Source: SAR86 cluster bacterium (GTDB lineage: Bacteria > Pseudomonadota > Gammaproteobacteria > Magnimaribacterales > AG-339-G14). Taken from it: a stretch of DNA of 63,732 bases. This document shows positions 54,917 to 63,732 of this stretch, piece by piece (within the stretch, counting starts at the first letter, position 1; every line of letters begins with the position of its first letter). A program made the position numbers and the translations under genes. The notes below the pieces were generated by a model. It did no database searches and was not told where the DNA came from. It saw nothing but the letters and a program-made list of their open reading frames with translations. The stretch is taken from contig JAOIHS010000007.1 in assembly GCA_028135785.1 (NCBI GenBank), positions 1 to 63,732 of the forward strand. The letters are read 5' to 3'.

Positions 54917-55829
54917 CCCGAGGGGATTTTGTGCAGGAGTAGATAGAGCTATAGATATAGTCTCAGAGGCTATTGAAAGATTTGGAGCTCCTGTCTATGT
55001 GAGGCATGAAGTAGTTCATAATAGAAAAGTCGTAAATGATCTAAAAGCCAAGGGAGCAATCTTTGTCCAAGAACTTTCTGAAATACCTAAAGGCTCCATA
55101 ACAATATTTTCTGCTCATGGAGTTGCCGAACAGGTAGAGTTAGACGCTGATTATAGAGAATTAAGGTATTTCGATGCAACCTGCCCATTAGTCTCAAAAG
55201 TTCATAAAGAAGTCGTTCGATTTGCACAATCAGGTAAAGATATAATTATGGTAGGGCACGAAAATCATCCAGAGGTTGAAGGAACTCTGGGAAGGTTTCC
55301 GCTTAATTCTTTGGGGAAGATGTATTTAGTCGAGGACGTTGATCAGGCAAAGTCCATTAATGTTAACCAACCAGAAAACTTATGTTTAGTAACTCAAACA
55401 ACTCTTTCAGTTTCTGATACCGAAGAAATAATTGAAGAGCTAAAAAAAAGATTTCCTTTAATGCAGGAGCCTAAATCTGAAGATATATGCTATGCCACTC
55501 AAAATCGTCAAGATGCTGTAAAACAACTCGCTTTAGAATCTGAAGCAATAATTGTGGTTGGCTCAGAAAACAGCTCAAATTCAAATCGACTAAAAGAGCT
55601 CGCTGAAAAATCAGGCTCTATTTCTTATCTAATTGATGATCCTGATCAAATTAAATTAGAAATGTTACATAATATATCTTCTCTTGGAATTACAGCCGGT
55701 GCTTCAGCACCTGAGGAATTAGTTCAATTGATTGTTAAAAAGTGCATGACTTTTGGGTATGAAAATCTAGAAGAATTGGACGGCCTCAAAGAGAATATAT
55801 TTTTTAAATTACCAGTAGAACTGAGATGA
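54894..55829 (+). CDS. ispH: 4-hydroxy-3-methylbut-2-enyl diphosphate reductase
   Basis: 311 residues. Last step of the MEP isoprenoid pathway. The three cluster cysteines are in RGFCAGVDRA (10-19), DATCPLVSKVHKEV (about 94-107) and ICYATQNRQ (about 196-204); HEVVHNRKVV and the SSNSNRL block are also there. ileS-lspA-ispH is the standard order. The gene begins inside lspA and ends with a 4-base overlap with the DadA-like gene. Confidence 0.97.
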   Translation: MKVIKLANPRGFCAGVDRAIDIVSEAIERFGAPVYVRHEVVHNRKVVNDLKAKGAIFVQELSEIPKGSITIFSAHGVAEQVELDADYRELRYFDATCPLVSKVHKEVVRFAQSGKDIIMVGHENHPEVEGTLGRFPLNSLGKMYLVEDVDQAKSINVNQPENLCLVTQTTLSVSDTEEIIEELKKRFPLMQEPKSEDICYATQNRQDAVKQLALESEAIIVVGSENSSNSNRLKELAEKSGSISYLIDDPDQIKLEMLHNISSLGITAGASAPEELVQLIVKKCMTFGYENLEELDGLKENIFFKLPVELR

Positions 55830-57070
55830 CAAAGAAAATAGCAGTTATTGGAGCAGGTATAGCAGGAACTACAACTGCTTATTCGTTGGCTAAACAAGGA
55901 ATGGATGTGACTTTAATAGATTCAAGAAGATATCCAGCCATGGCAACAAGTTATGCGAATGGTGGTCAATTAAGTGCTAGCAATTCAGAAGTCTGGAATA
56001 CTCCAAAAAATATTTTAAATGGCCTTAAATGGATGTTTAAAAAAGATGCTCCATTATTATTCAATCCATCCCCAAGTATTCAAAAATATAAATGGATAAT
56101 GGGATTTTTAGCCGCAACATTCGATGGAAAACATAAAATAAAAACTCAACAAACAATAGACCTTGCGAAGCGAGCGAGGGAAATCTATTTTGAGATAGCT
56201 GATAAAGAAGGGATAGATTTCGACTTACTAAAAGAAGGAATATTGCATTTTTACGATAATGATAAAGAATTGAAAGCAGCAGCAACTAAAGCGATATGGC
56301 TTCATCAAGAAGGTATGGAATGGGAAGTATTGAGTCGTGATGAGGTAGAAGATTTAGAGCCTGCCTTTAAGTCGTCAAGAAATGATAAAAAAATTGTTGG
56401 TGGAATTTATACAAAATCTGATGCGAGTGGAGATATTCATAAATTTTGCAAAAATATGCACCAAGTACTCGAAGATAAATATGGAGTTAAATCTTTATTT
56501 AATACTGAAATCGAAACAATTTATAAAGATAAAGATAAAGTTATTTTGGCTGCTGCCGATGAATCTTCTGCTTCAGGAATGCAATTTGATCAAGTTGCTA
56601 TTTGCGCGGGTATAGAGACTCAAAGGTTTGCAGACGTCTTGGGAGATGGCATGAGAGTTTATCCAGTTAAAGGATATAGCATAACCATACAGTTAGACGA
56701 TGAAGAATCACAAATATCAGCTCCTAAAGTTTCGCTATTAGATGACCCAAAAAAAATTGTATCTAGTAGATTAGGAAATAGACTAAGAGTAGCTGGTACC
56801 GCAGAATTGGCGGGAATTAATAAAGATATTAAACAAGATAGAATTAGGCCTCTGTTGGGCTGGGTAAGAGATTACTTTCCTGGAGTAAGTACTGAAAATT
56901 ATACTCCTTGGGCTGGTTTAAGACCGATGACTCCCGATATGATGCCTTTAATTTTTGAAAGTAAAGCTAAGGATATCTTTTATAATACGGGACATGGTCA
57001 CTTAGGTTGGACTTTAGGAGCCGCGACTGGAGATTTACTTGCTGAAAAGATGATTAATGAAAGAATTTGA
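55826..57070 (+). CDS. D-amino-acid dehydrogenase, DadA-like
   Basis: 414 residues. FAD loop IAVIGAGIAGTTTAYSLAKQG (5-25), then YANGGQLSASNSEVWNTPKN (43-62), which is the DadA signature region, and GLRPMTPDMMPLI with GHGHLGWTLGAATGDLLAE at the end. DadA oxidises D-alanine and other D-amino acids and feeds electrons to quinone. Here it overlaps the peptidoglycan-recycling gene ampD, which suggests use of wall-derived D-alanine. Substrate is inferred. Confidence 0.88.
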   Translation: MTKKIAVIGAGIAGTTTAYSLAKQGMDVTLIDSRRYPAMATSYANGGQLSASNSEVWNTPKNILNGLKWMFKKDAPLLFNPSPSIQKYKWIMGFLAATFDGKHKIKTQQTIDLAKRAREIYFEIADKEGIDFDLLKEGILHFYDNDKELKAAATKAIWLHQEGMEWEVLSRDEVEDLEPAFKSSRNDKKIVGGIYTKSDASGDIHKFCKNMHQVLEDKYGVKSLFNTEIETIYKDKDKVILAAADESSASGMQFDQVAICAGIETQRFADVLGDGMRVYPVKGYSITIQLDDEESQISAPKVSLLDDPKKIVSSRLGNRLRVAGTAELAGINKDIKQDRIRPLLGWVRDYFPGVSTENYTPWAGLRPMTPDMMPLIFESKAKDIFYNTGHGHLGWTLGAATGDLLAEKMINERI

Positions 57071-57596
57071 AGGTTGGATAAAAGAAGCAAAAAAAATTGA
57101 ATCACCTAATTTTAGCCATAGATCAATTGAATCTGAAATAAGTCTTATTGTCATTCATGGAATCAGTTTGCCTCCTGGCATGTATGGATCAGAAAATATT
57201 GATAAATTTTTTCTCAATAAACTAAATCCTGCAGAGCACGAATCTTTTAAAGAAATTTCTAACTTAAAAGTTTCATCTCATTTTCTTATAGAAAGATCTG
57301 GAGACCTTAAGCAATTTGTATCTATTCGCCATAAGGCTTGGCATGCTGGAGTTTCTAAATTTGAAGATCGAGAAGAATGTAATGATTTTTCTATTGGTAT
57401 AGAACTAGAAGGTACAGATTTAACTAAATATGAAATCAGTCAATATGAAAAGTTAATTGATCTATGTAATGTTTTAATGCAAAACTACCCTTTAATAACA
57501 AAAAAAAGAATCGTGGGCCACTCAGACATATCTCCTAAAAGAAAAACAGATCCTGGAAGATTATTTGATTGGAATTATTTTAAATCTAAAATCTAG
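57057..57596 (+). CDS. ampD: 1,6-anhydro-N-acetylmuramyl-L-alanine amidase
   Basis: 179 residues (E. coli 183). Zinc ligands are visible: H in LIVIHGISLPPGMYG (about 31-45), the H of GHSDISPKRKTDPGRLFDW near the end (H and D of HSDxxPxRKxDPG). Cytoplasmic amidase that removes stem peptides from anhydro-muropeptides, part of wall recycling together with AmpG, encoded two genes on. Starts inside the DadA-like gene (overlap 14 bases). Confidence 0.95.
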   Translation: MKEFEGWIKEAKKIESPNFSHRSIESEISLIVIHGISLPPGMYGSENIDKFFLNKLNPAEHESFKEISNLKVSSHFLIERSGDLKQFVSIRHKAWHAGVSKFEDREECNDFSIGIELEGTDLTKYEISQYEKLIDLCNVLMQNYPLITKKRIVGHSDISPKRKTDPGRLFDWNYFKSKI

Positions 57597-57598
57597 CT

Positions 57599-58081
57599 AT
57601 GCCATCATTTGATATTGAATCTAAAGTAGATCTTCATGAATTAACAAATGCAGTAGATCAATCAAATCGAATCATAATTAATAGGTTTGATTTTAAAGAA
57701 GCAAATGCAAGTTTCGAATTCTCAGAAGAACAAGTTAAATTAACCGCAAATGAGGCTTTTCAACTGGATCAAATGATTCCTATTTTAAAAGAAAATCTTG
57801 CAAAACGCTCAATAGATCTTAAGGCTTTAAAATTAGGAGAAAAATCAATTTCAAATAATATCGCATCTATGAGTGCGGAAATAATTCAAGGAGTTAATCA
57901 AGATATCGCTAGAGAAATAGTTAAGAGTATTAAGACTTCAAAAATAAAAGTACAAAGTGCCATTCAGGGAGATTGCGTAAGAGTTACTGGAAAGAAAAGA
58001 GATGAATTGCAAGATGTCATATCTCTTCTAAAGAAAAATAAAATAGAAATACCTTTGCAATTCGTAAACTTTCGAGATTGA
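57599..58081 (+). CDS. yajQ: YajQ-family nucleotide-binding protein
   Basis: 160 residues, normal length. PSFDIESKVDLHELTNAVDQ (2-21) and VRVTGKKRDELQDVISLLK are the family blocks. YajQ proteins have two ferredoxin-like domains; a Xanthomonas relative binds cyclic di-GMP, others may bind RNA. Function in this organism is unknown. Between ampD and ampG with 2- and 3-base gaps. Confidence 0.95.
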   Translation: MPSFDIESKVDLHELTNAVDQSNRIIINRFDFKEANASFEFSEEQVKLTANEAFQLDQMIPILKENLAKRSIDLKALKLGEKSISNNIASMSAEIIQGVNQDIAREIVKSIKTSKIKVQSAIQGDCVRVTGKKRDELQDVISLLKKNKIEIPLQFVNFRD

Positions 58082-58084
58082 TAT

Positions 58085-59365
58085 ATGTCATGGTTAGGTT
58101 CCCTTAGGAATTATTTTCAACCAAGAATTCTTCTAGTAGCCGCTCTAGGTTTTTTATCAGGCCTTCCTTTAGGATTATTAATTGATCCATTAAATTATTG
58201 GCTTGCTGAAATAGGAATTAATAAATCTACAATAAGTCTGCTTTCTTTAGTTTTGTTATCTTATTCACTAAAAATGATCTGGGCTCCATTAGTAGATAGA
58301 CTTAGAATTCCAGTTTTAGAAAAATTGGGACAAAGAAAAAGTTGGCTTTTCTTATCCCAAATTTTAAGTTTTATAGCTATTTTAATTTTGGGTCTTATAA
58401 ACCCATTAGATAACTTAGATTTTTTTATCTTATTAATACTCGCGCTTAGTATATTTTCAGCTACTCAAGATATATGTGTAGACGCGCTCAGAATAGAGTT
58501 AGTTGAAAAAAATGAAATAGGCGAAGCTTCAGCCGTTTATATAATTGGATACAGAATAGGTGCAATTTTACTATCTCAAGTTTTAACTTTTTATATAGCT
58601 GAAATGTTCGGTTGGAATTTAGCTTATGTTTCTATCGGAATCATATTCATTGTTTTTTCAATAGCAATGTTATTTATTCTTCCTGAACCAGATCGTGAAG
58701 CAAAACCTTTTATCTCTTTATTTGATAAACCTTCAATATGGTTTCAAGACTCTTTTATTGCTCCGATTACAGATCTTTACAATAGATACAAAGAGCATTT
58801 ATTGATTTTGCTTTTACTGACCTTTACATACAGATTAAGTGATATGTTTCTTGGCCCTATGGCAATGCCTTTTTATCAAGAAATGGGTTTTTCTAAAACA
58901 GAAGTTGCTGAGATAACAAATTTCTATGGACTGTGGATGACAATAATAGGAGGCCTATTTGCTGGAATTACCTTGCATAAGTATGGATTAGTTAAAAATA
59001 TGGTTTTTGGATCAATATTTATACCAATTGCTAATATGCCATTTATATATTTAAATTTTATTGGCTACGATCTTGGGTTTTTGATCCTAACTATTACAAT
59101 AGATAATTTTTCACAGGGATTCATAGGGGTTGTAGGAATTACATTTTTATCTTCTATGGTTTCTCCAACTTACACTGCCACTCAGTATGCTCTTTTATTT
59201 GGAATGGTAGCGATTCCTCCAAGATTAATATCAGGAGCTTCTGGTTTTATAGTGGAAGATTATGGATTTCAATTTTTTTTCATAATTTGTGCTTTATTAG
59301 GTATTCCAGCAATTATCTTTTCCTTAATGGTTTACAGAAAAAAATCTATTTTCGGGTTTAATTAA
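58085..59365 (+). CDS. ampG: Anhydromuropeptide permease AmpG (MFS)
   Basis: 426 residues, 12 or more helices. GFLSGLPLGLLIDPLNYWLAEIG (18-40) is the AmpG first loop and helix; WAPLVDRLRIPVLEKLGQRKSW (about 66-87) the MFS loop; ATQDICVDALRIELVEKNE is characteristic of AmpG/acetyl-CoA-transporter proteins. It imports GlcNAc-anhydroMurNAc peptides, which AmpD then cleaves. T-rich DNA follows, with no clear hairpin. Confidence 0.92.
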   Translation: MSWLGSLRNYFQPRILLVAALGFLSGLPLGLLIDPLNYWLAEIGINKSTISLLSLVLLSYSLKMIWAPLVDRLRIPVLEKLGQRKSWLFLSQILSFIAILILGLINPLDNLDFFILLILALSIFSATQDICVDALRIELVEKNEIGEASAVYIIGYRIGAILLSQVLTFYIAEMFGWNLAYVSIGIIFIVFSIAMLFILPEPDREAKPFISLFDKPSIWFQDSFIAPITDLYNRYKEHLLILLLLTFTYRLSDMFLGPMAMPFYQEMGFSKTEVAEITNFYGLWMTIIGGLFAGITLHKYGLVKNMVFGSIFIPIANMPFIYLNFIGYDLGFLILTITIDNFSQGFIGVVGITFLSSMVSPTYTATQYALLFGMVAIPPRLISGASGFIVEDYGFQFFFIICALLGIPAIIFSLMVYRKKSIFGFN

Positions 59366-59391
59366 AATTTTTTATTTTTTTATTCAAAAGA

Positions 59392-59420
59392 CTTGAAAAA
59401 CTCTAATGTGTACATAAATA
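59392..59420 (+). promoter_or_regulatory. Probable sigma-32 (heat-shock) promoter of groES-groEL
   Basis: CTTGAAAAA (59392-59400) matches the heat-shock -35 (CTTGAAA) very well. Thirteen or so bases on, TACATAAAT (59411-59419) is a partial match to the -10 (CCCCATNTA). It is 85-110 bases before groES, in the only sizable gap of that region (138 bases). Confidence 0.55.
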
Positions 59421-59503
59421 GAACTGTATGTTGTGTATTTGTCTGGTGTTTACTAGAATGCGCCAACTAATAATTAAATTTAAGTATTCAATAGGAGATA
59501 TAA

Positions 59504-59794
59504 ATGAAATTTACCCCACTTGGAGATAAGCTTCTAGTAAGAAGAGGTGACGAAGAGCAAACTTCTGCAGGAGGCATCGTATTACCAGGCTCAGCGACTG
59601 AAAAACCTTCTGAAGGAGAAGTTTTGGCGATAGGTCCAGGCAAAACTTTAGATAACGGAGACAAAGTCGAAGTTTCGGTTAAGGTTGGAGATACTGTTGT
59701 GTTCGGTCAGTATGCAGGTAGCAATACTATTAAAATCGACAATGAAGAATTACTAATCTTAAGTGATAGTGACCTTTTGGGCACGGTATCTTAA
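59504..59794 (+). CDS. groES: Co-chaperonin GroES
   Basis: 96 residues. FTPLGDKLLVRRGDEEQTSAGGIVLPGSA (3-31) includes the mobile loop (about 16-32) that binds GroEL; VVFGQYAGSNTIKIDNEELLIL closes the barrel. An AGGAGA ribosome site (59492-59497) precedes the ATG. It caps GroEL, encoded 24 bases downstream. Confidence 0.98.
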   Translation: MKFTPLGDKLLVRRGDEEQTSAGGIVLPGSATEKPSEGEVLAIGPGKTLDNGDKVEVSVKVGDTVVFGQYAGSNTIKIDNEELLILSDSDLLGTVS

Positions 59795-59809
59795 ATAAAT
59801 TAAATATAG

Positions 59810-61465
<1,656 letters not shown>

Positions 61466-61483
61466 TCAATGTAAGTAAAAAAA

Positions 61484-61509
61484 GGGCTCTAAATAGAGCC
61501 CTTTTTTTT
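61484..61509 (+). terminator. Rho-independent terminator after groEL
   Basis: GGGCTCT (61484-61490), loop AAAT, AGAGCCC (61495-61501), then eight T. The flanking A and T runs extend the stem. It is the clearest intrinsic terminator in the window, 18 bases after the groEL stop. Confidence 0.93.
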
Positions 61510-61559
61510 ATGTACTTAAAATTACTCTATAATGAATGAAAAACTTTTAGGGGGTTTTT

Positions 61560-62195
61560 ATGGACTATTTCATTACACATGTACTTTTTAGGTTTGGGCA
61601 TATTTTAGTAGGAATAACTTGGATAGGATTACTTTATTATTTCAACTTCGTTCAGACCGAATATTTTAAGGAAGCAGAACCTGATGCCAAATCAGATGTT
61701 TTAAAAAAGCTAGCTCCAAAAGCATTATGGTGGTTTAGATGGGCTGCGGCTTTTACTTTTCTAACAGGATTATATTTGCTTTATGGTCTTCAAGCTAATG
61801 TTACTAATGAAATAATATTAGGATCGTTAATGGGCACAATAATGATGCTGAATGTTTGGGGGATAATCTGGAGAAATCAAAAAATTGTTATTGGAATCGA
61901 AGAAGGTGATGCAGTTTTAGCGGGCGCTAAAGCAGCTCTTGCATCTAGAACTAATACTTTATTGTCAGTTCCTATGCTTTATTTTATGGTTTATTCTGCT
62001 CACGGATTACCAAAGGATTACCTAATGAGTAGCTATACAAATACTGGGTTTTTGATAGTTATCGCTAGTATTCTGTTAATTGAAGCTAATGCAATTTTTG
62101 GAAAAATGTATCCTTCCATCGCATCTGTTAGGGGGGTTATAACTTCTAGTTTTGCTTTGACTTTTATATTCTCTGGACTGGCTTTTTATCTATAA
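61560..62195 (+). CDS. PuuD-like (urate oxidase N-terminal) membrane protein without cytochrome domain
   Basis: 211 residues, about six helices. LFRFGHILVGITWIGLLYYFNFVQ (9-32) with two histidine/tryptophan positions and LWWFRWAAAFTFLTGLYLL (about 56-74) match the membrane domain of PuuD-type urate hydroxylases, which carry a cytochrome c domain at the C-terminus. That domain is absent. Short versions of this kind are widespread in marine gammaproteobacteria and alphaproteobacteria; urate as substrate should not be assumed. Its stop overlaps the corB end by 6 bases. Confidence 0.72.
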   Translation: MDYFITHVLFRFGHILVGITWIGLLYYFNFVQTEYFKEAEPDAKSDVLKKLAPKALWWFRWAAAFTFLTGLYLLYGLQANVTNEIILGSLMGTIMMLNVWGIIWRNQKIVIGIEEGDAVLAGAKAALASRTNTLLSVPMLYFMVYSAHGLPKDYLMSSYTNTGFLIVIASILLIEANAIFGKMYPSIASVRGVITSSFALTFIFSGLAFYL

Positions 62196-63473
62196 TTCTT
62201 CTTCGTTATCAAGGTCTATCTTCTTAAGCTGATGGACCTTGGCAAACTTAATCATATTATCTTTAATCAATATAGTTTCTATTAAGTAGTTATTAATCTC
62301 TATAGAAATATTTGCTTCAGGAATAGTTTCTGTTTTTTCTAGAATAAGGCCATTTAAAGTTTTGGGGCCACTTAAAGGAAGCTCCCAGTCCAATTTTTTA
62401 TTTATTTCTCGAATAGATACGCTTGCATCGATAAGATAACCTCCATCTTTTTGTTCTTTAATTTCTAATCTTTCTTCTTCATGAGGATCGGTTAACTCAC
62501 CAACTATCTCCTCAAGAATATCTTTGATTGTCAGCATTCCCTTGACTGAACCATATTCATCTAAAACGATCGCGATGGTTTTTTTGTCTTGTTGAAAATT
62601 GAATAATTGAATATTTAGAGAAGTATTTTCTAAAGCAAAGTAGACCTCATCAGATTTATCTAGAAGACTTTCTATATTCTTATTTCTATCAGAAAGAAAA
62701 GAATTGATACCATATAAATCAATTATCCCTCTACTATCATCAATATTTTGATCGAATAAAGGTAAGAATTCTTTTTTACAATTTTTTAATTGTTTTTCTA
62801 TTTCGCTAATATCATCTGATACATCTATGCCTAATATTTCTCCTTTAGGAATCATAACCTCATCTACTGTAATTTTATCCAATTCAAGGATGCTCAAAAG
62901 CATCTCTTGATATCTAGCTGGAATTAAATCTCCGGAACTTTCTAATATACTTTTTAATTCTTCAGGTGATATATCTTCTTCGGTATTTTTATCATTAGCT
63001 CCTAAAAAATTCAGAATTGAATTTGAAAAGAAATTAACAATCCAAACTAATGGATATAGTATTTTTTGAAGAAATTTAAGAATCAATGAGAAAGGTAGGG
63101 CAACTTTTTCTGCATTATTAGCAGCAAAAGTTTTAGGAGTTACTTCTGCGAATATTAAAATTACCATCGTCAAAACAATGCTTCCAATGAAGACTCCGCT
63201 ATTACCAAAAAGTTCTAGACATAAAATAGTAGTTAATGCGGCAGCTAAAATATTTACAAAGTTATTTCCAATAAGAATAATTCCTAATAGCCTATCTGGC
63301 CTTTGGAGAAGTTTATTTGCACGAATAGCTGACTTATTCTTCTGCTTTATCAGATGTTTGAGCTTAAAACGGTTAAGAGCCATCATGCCCGTTTCTGCGC
63401 TTGAAAAAAAAGCAGAAAGGCAAAGAAGGGTGAATATACTGGATAGGAGCATCCAGATAGGAATTTCGTTCAA
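62190..63473 (-). CDS. corB: CorB-type CNNM/CBS-domain ion transporter
   Basis: 427 residues: CNNM (DUF21) membrane domain (about 1-180) with SAFFSSAETGMMALNRFKLKHL (21-42) and IFAEVTPKTFAANNAEKVAL (about 106-125); a CBS pair (about 205-330) with VMIPKGEILGIDV; and a CorC/HlyC C-terminal domain (about 345-427). Relatives export or regulate magnesium. Position next to rpsP matches the usual corB location near the ffh-rpsP region. Divergent from rpsP, 113 bases away. Confidence 0.9.
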   Translation of the reverse strand: MNEIPIWMLLSSIFTLLCLSAFFSSAETGMMALNRFKLKHLIKQKNKSAIRANKLLQRPDRLLGIILIGNNFVNILAAALTTILCLELFGNSGVFIGSIVLTMVILIFAEVTPKTFAANNAEKVALPFSLILKFLQKILYPLVWIVNFFSNSILNFLGANDKNTEEDISPEELKSILESSGDLIPARYQEMLLSILELDKITVDEVMIPKGEILGIDVSDDISEIEKQLKNCKKEFLPLFDQNIDDSRGIIDLYGINSFLSDRNKNIESLLDKSDEVYFALENTSLNIQLFNFQQDKKTIAIVLDEYGSVKGMLTIKDILEEIVGELTDPHEEERLEIKEQKDGGYLIDASVSIREINKKLDWELPLSGPKTLNGLILEKTETIPEANISIEINNYLIETILIKDNMIKFAKVHQLKKIDLDNEEEL

Positions 63474-63530
63474 ATTAGTAGGAGAAAGCTCTGAAAATTA
63501 ACATTGTTTGGTAATTATATGATGTTTTAC

Positions 63531-63558
63531 TTGAATACAAAATGAATTTACTTAGAAT
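63531..63558 (+). promoter_or_regulatory. Probable sigma-70 promoter of rpsP
   Basis: TTGAAT (63531-63536), 16 bases, TAGAAT (63553-63558). Start of transcription would be near 63565, about 20 bases before the ATG. Both boxes differ from consensus at one or two bases. Confidence 0.55.
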
Positions 63559-63586
63559 AGCCTCTCTTAAGACAAAATATTAAATT

Positions 63587-63732
63587 ATGGTAACAATTAG
63601 ACTTTCAAGATCAGGTGCAAAAAAGCGCCCGTTTTATCACATCACAGTCACGGATTCGAGAAAACCTCGAGACGGAAGGTTTATCGAAAGAGTGGGTTAC
63701 TTTAATCCTATTGCCCAAGGCAAAGATGTTAG
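63587..63732 (+). CDS. rpsP: Small-subunit ribosomal protein bS16 (cut at the window edge)
   Basis: The first 48 codons are present. [20 protein letters not shown] (2-21) and [18 protein letters not shown] (24-41) are unmistakable bS16 blocks. First gene of the usual rpsP-rimM-trmD-rplS operon, whose rest lies outside. Ribosome site is weak in the AT-rich leader. Confidence 0.96.
   Translation, partial: MVTIRLSRSGAKKRPFYHITVTDSRKPRDGRFIERVGYFNPIAQGKDV

Noticed and set aside
59366-59392. Terminator after ampG
   Set aside because: The T-rich run has no convincing stem before it.

Overview
The window comes from an AT-rich, very tightly packed bacterial genome. Gene content and order (thrS-infC-rpmI-rplT-pheS-pheT-ihfA-merR, ribF-ileS-lspA-ispH, groES-groEL, corB beside rpsP, ampD/ampG, pdxB, RNase D, YajQ) point to a gammaproteobacterium. 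Low GC, few and short intergenic gaps, overlapping gene ends and a shortened PheT fit a streamlined marine lineage of the SAR86 type. That placement is inference; no rRNA gene is present to confirm it. No stretch longer than about 140 bases lacks a gene.

Region 1 (1-26.6 kb) is a surface-polysaccharide (O-antigen type) locus. A partial membrane protein and a Wzz-like chain-length regulator lie on the minus strand. On the plus strand follow about two dozen genes: sugar-nucleotide enzymes (Gmd, Fcl, an RmlB-like dehydratase, an RfbE/perosamine-synthase-like aminotransferase, a C-methyltransferase with a cupin partner), seven intact glycosyltransferase or transferase-like genes plus one collapsed glycosyltransferase, Wzy-like and Wzx-like proteins, and an O-acyltransferase. 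Inside it sits a foreign-looking set: a three-gene cassette of a DUF4956 membrane protein, a secreted CotH-like protein with a beta-helix tail, and a VTC/triphosphate-tunnel protein, next to an opposed, anchored metallophosphoesterase.

Region 2 (26.6-40.6 kb) is mostly housekeeping: RNase D, a YfcE-type phosphodiesterase, a thiolase/DUF35 pair, a J-domain protein, DoxX, PdxH, then the thrS to ihfA translation operon and a MerR regulator. PheT lacks its OB-fold tRNA-binding domain. A cupin gene and an acyl-CoA carboxyltransferase follow; the carboxyltransferase stop codon lies inside a tRNA-Pro(GGG) gene.

Region 3 (40.6-45.1 kb), immediately beyond that tRNA, is a four-gene overlapping minus-strand operon: a NeuB-like synthase fused to a xylose-isomerase-like TIM barrel, a Gmd-like epimerase/dehydratase, a CMP-nonulosonate cytidylyltransferase and a fumarylacetoacetase-family enzyme. 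This looks like an unusual nonulosonic-acid (sialic-acid-like) pathway and is the best candidate here for an undescribed system. A DUF115/GT42-like protein at 1.9-2.8 kb could be related to the transferase step.

Region 4 (45.1-63.7 kb) is again core genome: TusA, a MATE pump, an acyltransferase that seems to start at ATT, pdxB, msrB, murJ, ribF, ileS, lspA (no standard start codon where the family needs one), ispH, a DadA-like dehydrogenase, ampD, yajQ, ampG, a heat-shock-type promoter with groES-groEL and a terminator, a PuuD-N-terminus-like membrane protein, corB and the start of rpsP.
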